From the NCBI GenBank assembly GCA_016869975.1, contig VGCZ01000020.1, forward strand, positions 31,724 to 95,723: a stretch of DNA of 64,000 nucleotides. The letters run 5' to 3'. This stretch comes from Alphaproteobacteria bacterium. Its GTDB lineage: Bacteria; Pseudomonadota; Alphaproteobacteria; Reyranellales; Reyranellaceae. Numbering within the stretch: position 1 is the first letter of the stretch; every line of letters begins with the position of its first letter. This document shows, piece after piece, positions 8,307 to 16,067 of this stretch. Position numbers and translations under genes: made by a program. Below the pieces are notes generated by a model that did not search any database, had not been told where the DNA came from, and saw nothing but the letters and a program-made list of their open reading frames with translations.

Positions 8307-9266
8307 GTGTCGTTGAGCATTCTTGAGAGACGTTTGTCGTCGCGAACCGCTTGGCTGACCATCGGCGGCCTGCTGCTGCTCGCCGCCCTGGGCCTGGTGC
8401 TGTTCGCCGATATCGCCGGTGGCCTGGGCCGGGTCGCGGCCGATGTGCAGTTTCGACTGAACCGCGAGGTCACGATGCGCCTGCGCGATCTCGGTGACGG
8501 CGCCGGCATCGGCACGCTATGGGCGCTGCTGGTCGTAGGCTTCAGCTACGGCGTTGCGCACACGCTGGGGCCGGGCCACGGCAAGGCCGTGGTGGTGGCG
8601 TATTTCCTCGACGGCAAGAGGCGCGCCTGGGTCGACGGCATCCTCGCCGGAACCTGGGTGTCGATCACCCACACCGCGTCGGCGCTGGTGCTGGCCGGCG
8701 TACTGGCGTTGATCGGGTTGCTCAGCCCGCTGGCGGCGCAGGGCAGGATGAAGCTGGTCGAGCTGGTGTCCTACGGCCTGATCTTCGCCATCGGTCTGTG
8801 GCGCCTGCATGCCGGGCTCACCGGCCGGCTGCACGATCATGATCACGGCGATGGCCACGGACACGACCATCACGGTCACGGGCATCATCATCACCATCAC
8901 CACGACCACCACCACCACCACGAGGCGGTCCCGCGCTGGCGCCGCTTCCTGCGACTCGATTCCGGCCTCGGCCTGTTAACCGCCGCCGGCGTGGCGCCGT
9001 GCGCCGGTGCCGTCGTGATGGTGCTGATCAGCGCCGCGCTGGGTGTGCTGTGGGCCGGGCTGCTGGGCGTAGTGGCCATCGCATTGGGCATGGCGCTGAC
9101 CCTGGCGGTGATCGGCATCGGCTCGATGCTGGCCCATCGTTTGCTTGTCGGCGACCGCACCTCGAACGCGGTCGGGCGCATCACCACGGTGCTGGCCGCG
9201 CTGCTCGTCGTCGGCACAAGCGGATTTCTCCTGTTCGGCGCCGTCGCGCGCCTGATGGGCGACTGA
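8307..9266 (+). CDS. NicO/RcnA-type metal transporter with histidine-rich loop
   Basis: This is a 319-residue membrane protein with about six to seven helices. GVAHTLGPGHGKAVVVAYFL near residue 85 is the NicO family signature (H-x-x-G-P-G-H-x-K). Between the central helices, roughly residues 175-206, lies a run very rich in His and Asp with blocks of five to seven consecutive histidines. GVAPCAGAVVMVLISAAL follows. Family members move nickel or cobalt; the pairing with DUF1007 also occurs in zinc-related loci. GTG 8307 is chosen because GAGGTGAG lies just upstream. Its substrate metal is not determined. Confidence 0.9.
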   Translation: MSLSILERRLSSRTAWLTIGGLLLLAALGLVLFADIAGGLGRVAADVQFRLNREVTMRLRDLGDGAGIGTLWALLVVGFSYGVAHTLGPGHGKAVVVAYFLDGKRRAWVDGILAGTWVSITHTASALVLAGVLALIGLLSPLAAQGRMKLVELVSYGLIFAIGLWRLHAGLTGRLHDHDHGDGHGHDHHGHGHHHHHHHDHHHHHEAVPRWRRFLRLDSGLGLLTAAGVAPCAGAVVMVLISAALGVLWAGLLGVVAIALGMALTLAVIGIGSMLAHRLLVGDRTSNAVGRITTVLAALLVVGTSGFLLFGAVARLMGD

Positions 9267-9319
9267 CGCATGGATTGAATCGTTGAGCGCGAGGGCGTGA
9301 CGGTCTAATTCCGCCCGTC

Positions 9320-10222
9320 ATGTCCTCTGCGGCTCCTCCCGCGCGCGAACGGCGCATTCTGCTCGGCATCCTCTTCATCTGCCTCTCGGGCGCGATCTTC
9401 CCGGTCATGAACGGCCTGGTGAAGCTGCTGGGCGCCAGTTACGAATCGACCCAGATCGTCTGGGCGCGCACCCTGGGCCATCTGATCTTCATGGTGGCGC
9501 TGTTCGCGCCGACAAGCGGGCTGACGGGCCTTCTGCGCACGACGAAGCTGCCCTGGCAGATCGGCCGCGGTGCCTTGCTGCTGCTATCCACCCTGTGCTT
9601 CTTCTCCGCCGTGCAGTTCGTGCCACTGGCCAAAGCGGCGTCGATCAGCTTCACCTCGCCGCTGATCGTCACCATCCTCGCCGTGCCGCTGCTGGGCGAA
9701 CGCATCGGCCTGCATCGACTGCTCGCCGTGCTGGTGGGACTAGTCGGCGTGCTGATCGTGATCCGGCCTGGCAGCGAGGTCTTCCAGTGGGCGTCGCTGC
9801 TGATCCTGTGCAGCTCGGCCTGCTACGGCCTCTATCAGATCCTCACGCGACAGGTGGCGGGGCACGACTCGCCGGAGACTTCCGTGGTCTACAGCGCGCT
9901 GGTCGGCACGATCATGACGAGCCTGGCCGTGCCGTTCTTCTGGACCACGCCAGCCTCGCTCCAGGACATCGCGATCCTCGCCAGCCTCGGCATCTTCGGC
10001 GGGCTGGGCCACTACTGCGTGGCGCGGGCCATGACCTACGGGCCGGCCAACGTGCTCTCGCCGTTCCAGTACTTTCAGCTGATCGGCTCTGTGATCGTCG
10101 GGTATTTGATGTTCTCGGAGATGCCCGATTTCTTCACCTGGCTGGGTTCGGCGGTCATCATCGCCAGCGGCCTGTTCATCGGCTGGCTCGAATCGCGCCG
10201 GCGCCCCGCCGCCGCGATCTAG
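9320..10222 (+). CDS. EamA/DMT family transporter
   Basis: This 300-residue inner-membrane protein has ten predicted helices as two EamA repeats. LLGILFICLSGAIFPVMNGL begins the first repeat, ending in LVGVLIVIRPG; the second begins near ALVGTIMTSLAVPFFW and ends in a Trp-Leu-Glu-Ser-Arg-Arg-Arg tail. EamA proteins export amino acids, sugars or other metabolites, and the substrate is unknown here. It is one of four DMT proteins in the window. Its TAG stop and the TAG of the convergent amidase share the same CTAG at 10219-10222. Confidence 0.9.
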   Translation: MSSAAPPARERRILLGILFICLSGAIFPVMNGLVKLLGASYESTQIVWARTLGHLIFMVALFAPTSGLTGLLRTTKLPWQIGRGALLLLSTLCFFSAVQFVPLAKAASISFTSPLIVTILAVPLLGERIGLHRLLAVLVGLVGVLIVIRPGSEVFQWASLLILCSSACYGLYQILTRQVAGHDSPETSVVYSALVGTIMTSLAVPFFWTTPASLQDIAILASLGIFGGLGHYCVARAMTYGPANVLSPFQYFQLIGSVIVGYLMFSEMPDFFTWLGSAVIIASGLFIGWLESRRRPAAAI

Positions 10223-11631
10223 AGCCCGAGCGCCGACAGATCCGGCTTCGCCTTGTGGAAGTCGGTCGCGTCCTCGAACGCCTTGCCGGCGCGCAGCACC
10301 GTCGTCTCGGCATAGGGTTTGCCGAGAATCTGCACGCCGGTGGGCAGGCCAGCCGAGAAGCCTGATGGCATCGACAGGCCGCACAAGCCAAGATAGTTGC
10401 CGGGCCGCGTAAGGAAGCCGGGGATCGGCCCCATCTCGTCGTGGGTGGTGATGTCGAGCGCCGGCACTGCCACCGCCGGCAGCAGCAGCGCGTCATACGG
10501 CGCGAACCAGTGCGTGAACTCGGCGCGGCGCCTGGCCAGCCGGCGCAGCTCCTCGGCGTACTGGCCGGTCGGGTAGCCTTTCGCGGTCCGTACGCGCTCG
10601 CGCACATGCGGGCCGATCGCCGTGGACTCGTCCTCGATATAGGCGCGGTGCAGCGAGTAGGCCTCGGCGCTGACGATCGAGCCAGCGGCCATCGCCAGGT
10701 CGAAGAAGCCATCGGGCAGGCGCACCGGCTCGATGCGCGCGCCCAGCGACTCCAACGTGCGCGCGCTCCTCTGCCAGTTGGCGACGACATCGGCGTGCAT
10801 GAAGTTGGGCAACTGCGACGCGTCGGGCAGCGCGATGCGCATGCCCTTGATGCCCGCCATTGAGTTGCCGGCGGCGACGAAATCGTCGAGCGGCTGGCCG
10901 AGCGTCGTCGGATCGCGCGGATCGGGGCCGACCAGCGCCTGGGTGAGCAGCGCGCAATCCTCGACCGAGCGCGCCATCGGCCCGATCGAGTCGAGGGTCC
11001 AGCTCAGCAACATCGTGCCGTGCAGGGAGATACGGCCGAAGGTGACCTTCAGCCCGACCAGTCCGTTGAAGGCGCAGGGGATGCGCACCGAACCGCCGGT
11101 GTCGCTGCCGATGCCCGCCGGCGCCAACCGCGCCGCCACCGCCACGCCGGTGCCGCTCGAGGAGCCACCGGGCGTGCGATGGGTCTTGAGATCCCACGGA
11201 TTCCAAGGCGCGCCCATCAGCGGATTGGTGCCCCAGCCACCGAAGGCGAACTCGACCATGTGCGTCTTGCCCAGCGGCACCATGCCCGCCGTCAGCAGCC
11301 GCTCGACCGTCGCCGCGGTCTCCGTGGCGACGCGCTTCTCCAGCATCTTCGAGCCGCCGGTGCCGACGCGGCCGGCGATGTCGCAGAGGTCCTTGATGGC
11401 GATCGGCAGGCCGTGCAGATCGGGCAGCGGCAGGCCGGCGCCGCGCGCGAGGTCGGCGGCATCGGCGAAGGCGCGCGCTTCCTTGGCATAGACCTCGACA
11501 TAGCTGTGCAGCTTGCCGTCGGCCTTGGCGATACGGGCGAGGAAGGTGTCGGCGACTTCGCGGCTGGAGAAGCGCCTGGCCTTCAGACCGGCGGCCAACT
11601 CGGTGAGCGTCATCTCGGCGATGTCGGACAT
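10219..11631 (-). CDS. Amidase signature family hydrolase
   Basis: This 470-residue enzyme carries the Ser-cisSer-Lys triad of amidase-signature hydrolases. K80 lies in LPIAIKDLCD, S157 in TPGGSSSGTG, and the nucleophile S181 in GIGSDTGGSVRIPC; the 24-residue spacing between the two serines matches the family. Such enzymes hydrolyse aliphatic or aryl amides; GatA is related, but no gatB or gatC is nearby. ATG 11631 (MSDIAEMTLTEL) has GAGGGGGAT upstream and is preferred to the longer start at 11652. It is a monocistronic gene divergent from the AraC regulator, with which it could share control. Confidence 0.9.
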   Translation of the reverse strand: MSDIAEMTLTELAAGLKARRFSSREVADTFLARIAKADGKLHSYVEVYAKEARAFADAADLARGAGLPLPDLHGLPIAIKDLCDIAGRVGTGGSKMLEKRVATETAATVERLLTAGMVPLGKTHMVEFAFGGWGTNPLMGAPWNPWDLKTHRTPGGSSSGTGVAVAARLAPAGIGSDTGGSVRIPCAFNGLVGLKVTFGRISLHGTMLLSWTLDSIGPMARSVEDCALLTQALVGPDPRDPTTLGQPLDDFVAAGNSMAGIKGMRIALPDASQLPNFMHADVVANWQRSARTLESLGARIEPVRLPDGFFDLAMAAGSIVSAEAYSLHRAYIEDESTAIGPHVRERVRTAKGYPTGQYAEELRRLARRRAEFTHWFAPYDALLLPAVAVPALDITTHDEMGPIPGFLTRPGNYLGLCGLSMPSGFSAGLPTGVQILGKPYAETTVLRAGKAFEDATDFHKAKPDLSALGL

Positions 11632-11716
11632 CGGTATCCCCCTCGGCGGCATGCCGCCGCGAGACTACCGCAAGATTTGTCAATCGCCAGCGCGCTAGGC
11701 TTTTATCTGCCCAGCG

Positions 11717-12595
11717 ATGGAGAGGGTGGTGCTGGAGAACTTCGGTAGCAGGACGAACTACGCCAAGCGGCTGGCGCGCGTGACGGCCTACATCTACGAG
11801 CATCTCGACGAGGATATCGATCTCGCGGTGCTCGCCGAGGTGGCGGCCCTGTCGCCCTGGCACTGGCATCGTATCTACCATGCGCTCTACGGCGAGACGG
11901 TCGCCGCAACCGTGCGCCGGTTGCGCCTGCAGCGCGCCAGTGGGGACCTGGTCAACACCACCATGATCGTCGAACAGATCGCCCGCCGAGCCGGTTACGA
12001 GACCGTACCGGCGTTCAGTCGGGCCTTCCGTGCTGCCTATGGAATGCCGCCGGTGCGATATCGAGAGCAGGGCGGCCACGCGCGTTTCAGCGACCCGACC
12101 CACGAAGGAGATTCCGCGATGTTTTCAGTCGAGATCCGGCGGCTGCCCGAGCTTAGTCTGGCCGCGATCAACCACATCGGCCCCTACATGGAGATCGGGC
12201 GTGCCTTCGATCAGCTGTATGGCACCCTTGCGGCGCGTGGGCAGATCACGCCCGGCATGCGCTCCATCGGAGTTTATCTCGACGATCCCAGCGCCGTGGC
12301 GGAGGATCGCCTGCGTGCGCAAGCCGCGATCGTGATCGACGACGGCTTTACCCTGGCGCCGCCGCTGGAACCGGCTGTCATACATGGCGGTATCTATGCC
12401 GTGTTAAGCTACAAGGGGCCGTATTCGGACATGCGCGCGGCCTACAATTGGCTGTTTGGCGAGTGGCTGGTGCGCGCTGGCCACGAGGCCGATGATGCGC
12501 CGGCGTTTGAGGAATACCTCAACAACCCGCGCGATACGCCACCGACGGAGTTGCGCACCGACATCCACCTCAAGCTGCGCGAGGCCCCGCGATGA
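11717..12595 (+). CDS. AraC family regulator with GyrI-like effector domain
   Basis: This 292-residue regulator has an N-terminal AraC DNA-binding domain (about residues 15-115) with two helix-turn-helix units: VLAEVAALSPWHWHRIYHAL and IARRAGYETVPAFSRAFRAA, ending GMPPVRYRE. The C-terminal GyrI-like ligand domain (about 136-290) opens with VEIRRLPELSLAAINHIGPY. This Rob/SoxS-like architecture usually senses small hydrophobic or cationic compounds. It is divergent from the amidase gene, and its stop overlaps the next start (ATGA), so it may control either neighbour. Confidence 0.92.
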   Translation: MERVVLENFGSRTNYAKRLARVTAYIYEHLDEDIDLAVLAEVAALSPWHWHRIYHALYGETVAATVRRLRLQRASGDLVNTTMIVEQIARRAGYETVPAFSRAFRAAYGMPPVRYREQGGHARFSDPTHEGDSAMFSVEIRRLPELSLAAINHIGPYMEIGRAFDQLYGTLAARGQITPGMRSIGVYLDDPSAVAEDRLRAQAAIVIDDGFTLAPPLEPAVIHGGIYAVLSYKGPYSDMRAAYNWLFGEWLVRAGHEADDAPAFEEYLNNPRDTPPTELRTDIHLKLREAPR

Positions 12596-12999
12596 AGAGC
12601 TGGAGTGAGAAGCTTAACGATCCACGGCCGCACCAGGTGAAGCCGGTGCCGGTAGACATCGCCGGTATGAAGAAGGGCGAGATCATGCTGATACCGACGG
12701 CGAAGATCGTCGACACCTTCATTCGCACGATCGGCAAAGGCCGGTCGATGGATGTGCCGACGCTGAGGGCGAAGCTCGCGCGGCGGTACAAGGCCGAAGT
12801 GACGTGTCCGATCACCACGGGGATTTTTCTGCGCATTGTCGCGGAAGCGGCGTGGGAGGATCATCGGAAGGGCGTGCCGCTGTCGCGCATCACGCCGTTC
12901 TGGCGCGTGCTCGACGGGAAGACGCCGACAACGGCGAAGTTGTCCTTCGGCGCCGCCGTGGTGAAAGCGCGCCGCGCCGCGGAGGGGTTGCCAGCCTAA
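12592..12999 (+). CDS. Alkyltransferase-like (MGMT-fold) protein without catalytic cysteine motif
   Basis: This 135-residue protein resembles small proteins annotated as MGMT family: MKSWSEKLND at the start, PTLRAKLARRYKAEVTCPIT in the middle and ITPFWRVLDG later. The fold is that of O6-alkylguanine-DNA alkyltransferases, but the PCHRV active-site motif is absent; the only cysteine is in CPITTGIF. It may bind DNA or a small molecule without repairing alkylation; this is inference. Its ATG overlaps the regulator stop, so both are translated from one message. Confidence 0.7.
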   Translation: MKSWSEKLNDPRPHQVKPVPVDIAGMKKGEIMLIPTAKIVDTFIRTIGKGRSMDVPTLRAKLARRYKAEVTCPITTGIFLRIVAEAAWEDHRKGVPLSRITPFWRVLDGKTPTTAKLSFGAAVVKARRAAEGLPA

Positions 13000-13019
13000 G
13001 CGACCTAGCCGGCCTTACG

Positions 13020-13808
13020 TCAGTCGTCGAGGATCGCCACCGCGCGGGTCCAACCTGCCGACGCGCGATGAATCTTCACCGGGAAGCAGGCGACCGTGAA
13101 GCCGAACGGTGGCAGCTGCTCGAGGTTGCAGAGTTTCTCCATCTGCCAGTAGGGCAGCTCGCGGCCCGCCTTGTGTCCCTCCCACAGGAGCGAGGCGTCA
13201 CCCGTCTCTTTGTAGCGCTGCGCCACCGACTTGAACGCGGGATCCCACGAATAGGAGTCAGTACCGACCACTTTCACACCCTGCTCGAGCAGATGCAGCG
13301 TGGCGGCGCGGCCCAGGCCGCAGGCGGTGTCGGCGTAGTCCATGTCCTTGTGCCGCGTACCGGCGCGCGTGTTGACCAGCACGATGTCGTAGGGCTTCAG
13401 CGTGTAGCCGACGCGCCGGAGTTCAGCGTCGATATCGCCGGGAGTCGCGACATAGCCCGGATCGAACGCGCGGAAGTCGAGCTTCACGCCGGGGCGGAAG
13501 CAGTAGTCGAGCGGTACCTGGTCGATGGTCGCGGCCGGCTCACCCCCGGGGTTGTTCCGGTGGTTGGTGGTGGGGTGGTAGTGCCAGGGCGCATCCATGT
13601 GCGTGCCGGCATGGGTGCTGAGCGTGACACGCTCGACCGCCCAGGCCTTGCCCTCCGGCAGGTCTTCCTTGCGTACGCCGCCGAAGGCGCGGCTGAAGCT
13701 GTCGAACGACGCCTCGTGGTCGGTGTACTCGATCTTCGGCTGATGATGCGGCGGCGACATCGGCCGGTCCTCGAAGGACACCGAGAGGTCGATGAAGCGG
13801 CGGGGCAT
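13020..13808 (-). CDS. Cyclase family protein (kynurenine formamidase-like)
   Basis: This 262-residue protein has the metal-binding motif of the cyclase/KynB family, STHAGTHMDAPWHYH, with H66, H70, D72, H76 and H78. Members hydrolyse N-formylkynurenine or related amides and lactones. The N-terminal FIDLSVSFEDRP is also typical. It lies downstream of an ABM monooxygenase and two D-aminoacylase-like hydrolases on the same strand, suggesting one catabolic group, although 73 bp separate it from the monooxygenase gene. The true substrate is not evident; no other kyn genes are seen. Confidence 0.88.
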   Translation of the reverse strand: MPRRFIDLSVSFEDRPMSPPHHQPKIEYTDHEASFDSFSRAFGGVRKEDLPEGKAWAVERVTLSTHAGTHMDAPWHYHPTTNHRNNPGGEPAATIDQVPLDYCFRPGVKLDFRAFDPGYVATPGDIDAELRRVGYTLKPYDIVLVNTRAGTRHKDMDYADTACGLGRAATLHLLEQGVKVVGTDSYSWDPAFKSVAQRYKETGDASLLWEGHKAGRELPYWQMEKLCNLEQLPPFGFTVACFPVKIHRASAGWTRAVAILDD

Positions 13809-13881
13809 GGCGGGCTCCTTGGGAGCGCCGGCGTCCCGCCGGCATCATAGGACGGTCCGGCGAGACGCTTGCGCCCCTTGG

Positions 13882-14190
13882 TCAGATGGCCGATGTCAGC
13901 ACATGAACGGCACGGTTGGCGATGAGCTCGCGGGTCTTCTCGGCATAGGCCTTCATGTGCGGCGCAACTGAATGGGCCTTGAGCGCGTCGAGGCTTTCCC
14001 ACTTCTCGACCACAATGAAGGTGTCCGGTCCCAGTGGCTTGCCGGCGGCGAACCCGTCGGTGTCGATTACCGGAGTGTACTCGATGCAGCCTTTCTCGGC
14101 GCGAACCGCAGGCACGTTGGCGCGCGAATGGCCGAGGACGGTATCACGCATTCCGGGCTTGGCGGTGATGACGGCAATTACATGGATCAT
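13882..14190 (-). CDS. Antibiotic biosynthesis monooxygenase (ABM/YgiN-like) domain protein
   Basis: This 102-residue dimeric alpha-beta barrel domain begins MIHVIAVITAKPGMRDTVL. It includes GCIEYTPVIDTD and the conserved TFIVVEKWESLDALKAHSVA, all typical of ABM/quinol monooxygenases such as YgiN. These cofactorless enzymes act on quinols or polyketides, and many have no known substrate. ATG 14190 follows AGGGAGAC; longer in-frame reading has no support. It lies 35 bp downstream of the first D-aminoacylase-type gene, probably in the same transcript. Confidence 0.88.
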   Translation of the reverse strand: MIHVIAVITAKPGMRDTVLGHSRANVPAVRAEKGCIEYTPVIDTDGFAAGKPLGPDTFIVVEKWESLDALKAHSVAPHMKAYAEKTRELIANRAVHVLTSAI

Positions 14191-14225
14191 GGCGTTTGTC
14201 TCCCTTTGGATATCAGGTCGCTCAG

Positions 14226-15959
14226 TTATGTAGCCGAGGCGCGCGCGCCGCGCACCAACCGGCCGGGGCGGGGACCCTGCAGGACGCCGTCGCGATAGGT
14301 GACGACGCCCGAGACCACGGTGGCCTCGTAGCCGCGGGCGGGTTGGCGCAGGCGACGTGCGCCGCCGGGCAGGTCGTAGACCGGTGCCGGCGCGGCGCAA
14401 GCCAGCCGGTCGTGGTCGATGACGTTGAGGTCGCCCCTCAGTCCGGGCAGCAGCGCGCCGCGATCGCCCAGCCCGACTGCGAGCGCGGGATCACGGGCGA
14501 GCCGGCGCACGATCCACGGCAGCTCGAGTTTCTCGCCCGCCCGGTCGCGCGTCCAATAGGTCAGCGCGTGCGTCGGATAGCTGGCGTCGCAGATCATGCC
14601 GTAATGCGCGCCGCCGTCGCCCAGCGCGACGATGGTCTGCGGGTGGCGCAACATCTCTTCCATCGCCGCATCTGAGCAATCGGTGAAGTTGGCGGCGGGC
14701 TGGTAGAGGATGGTGCGGCCGTCGCCCTGGACCAGCAGGTCGTAGGCCAGCTCCAGCGGTGTGACGCCCAGTGCCTTGGCGCGTACGTCGACGCGCCGCT
14801 CGCGCGGCGGCGTGTAGTCTGGCGGATCGCCGAGCTCGAACATCGCCTCGACGTTGCGCATGAAGGCGAGCAGGCGCGGGTTGGCATAGACCGGATCCTC
14901 CACCAGCAAGCGCGCGCGCATCGCCGGATCGCGCAGCGCCGCCACCTTCTGGTCGAGCGGCAGCGCCGCGATCGGCGCGTAGCTCGGGCAGGTCGAGAAC
15001 GGGTGATAGGAGAGGTCGAGGCCGTAAAGCACCGAGGCCGGACGGCCGGCGACCTGGCCGCGCATCGGCAGGCCGTCGCGATGGGCGCGTTCGATCTGGC
15101 GCAGCAGGGAGCGCCAGCGGCTGCCCAGCGAGGTGATGTCGAGCAGGGTGAACGACAGCGGCCGGCCCGATGCCTCGACGACGCGGCGTAGCATAGCGAA
15201 TTCGCTGGCGCCGTCGTCGTCGCAATCGGCGAAGTCGTCGATCAGCTGGATCACGCCCTTGCCGGCGGCGCCCATCGCCTTGGCGATGGCGCGCAGCTCG
15301 TCTTCGGCCGCCGTGCTGGTGGGGATCAACTCGCCACTGATCAGACGGTGGAACAAGGTGCGCGAGGTGGTGAAGCCCAGCGCGCCGGCCTCGACGCCCT
15401 CGCGCACGATACTGGCCATCGCGGCCATGTCCTCAGCGGTCGACGGCTCGCGTCGCGCGCCGCGCTCGCCCATGACATAGACCCGCACCGGCGCGTGCGG
15501 CACCTGGGTGGCGAAGTCGATATCGGCGTGGCGCGTGGACAGCGCGTTGAGATATTGCGGGAAGGTCTCCCAGTTCCACGGGATCCCTTCGGCCATGACG
15601 ATCTCAGGGATGTCCTCGACGCCTTCCATCACCTTGATCAGCATGTCGCGATCGGCGGGACGGCAGGGCGCGAAGCCGACGCCGCAATTGCCCATCAGCA
15701 CCGTCGTCACGCCGTGGGTCGAGGAAGGCGCGAAAGTGTCCTCCCAGGTGATCTGGCCGTCGTAGTGAGTGTGGACGTCGACGAAGCCAGGCGTCACCAG
15801 CTTGTCGCGCGCGTCGATCTCCTCGCGGCCAACGCCGTCGAAGCGGCCGATCGCGGCGACCTTGCCATCGAGGATCGCGACATCACCCGCAATCGCCGGG
15901 CCACCCGTGCCGTCGAGCACCGTGCCGCCCCGGACAACGAGATCGAATCGCGCCACCAT
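14226..15959 (-). CDS. N-acyl-D-amino-acid deacylase family amidohydrolase (copy 1)
   Basis: This 577-residue amidohydrolase belongs to the D-aminoacylase group, which releases D-amino acids or related amines from N-acyl compounds. DVHTHYDGQ carries metal ligands H63 and H65, and MGNCGVGFAP has C92, matching the bridging Cys of D-aminoacylases. A late GDGGAHYGMICD holds the catalytic Asp region. ATG 15959 has a GAGGGAGGG element upstream. The adjacent copy at 16068-17753 has the same architecture, so the two may be diverged duplicates acting on different substrates. Confidence 0.9.
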   Translation of the reverse strand: MVARFDLVVRGGTVLDGTGGPAIAGDVAILDGKVAAIGRFDGVGREEIDARDKLVTPGFVDVHTHYDGQITWEDTFAPSSTHGVTTVLMGNCGVGFAPCRPADRDMLIKVMEGVEDIPEIVMAEGIPWNWETFPQYLNALSTRHADIDFATQVPHAPVRVYVMGERGARREPSTAEDMAAMASIVREGVEAGALGFTTSRTLFHRLISGELIPTSTAAEDELRAIAKAMGAAGKGVIQLIDDFADCDDDGASEFAMLRRVVEASGRPLSFTLLDITSLGSRWRSLLRQIERAHRDGLPMRGQVAGRPASVLYGLDLSYHPFSTCPSYAPIAALPLDQKVAALRDPAMRARLLVEDPVYANPRLLAFMRNVEAMFELGDPPDYTPPRERRVDVRAKALGVTPLELAYDLLVQGDGRTILYQPAANFTDCSDAAMEEMLRHPQTIVALGDGGAHYGMICDASYPTHALTYWTRDRAGEKLELPWIVRRLARDPALAVGLGDRGALLPGLRGDLNVIDHDRLACAAPAPVYDLPGGARRLRQPARGYEATVVSGVVTYRDGVLQGPRPGRLVRGARASAT

Positions 15960-15992
15960 GACGCCCTCCCTCAACGCTCGCTCTTCCTTTGC

Positions 15993-16022
15993 CTCCCTCT
16001 CCCCGCAAGCGGGGAGAGGGAG
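15993..16022. repeat. Perfect 14-bp palindrome, CCCTCTCCCCGC family
   Basis: CTCCCTCTCCCCGC at 15993-16006 and its exact complement at 16009-16022 are separated by AA. A second GTGGGGAGGGAG arm follows near 16050. The element lies between two same-strand amidohydrolase genes and could form a stable RNA hairpin. Confidence 0.85.
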
Positions 16023-16067
16023 AAAAACGCTACAAGTGATCCCCTTCGTGGGGAGGGAGAATCATTG

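Noticed and set aside
8870..8925. CACCAT-type simple repeat as a possible separate element
   Set aside because: It is the coding sequence of the His-rich loop of the NicO-type transporter.
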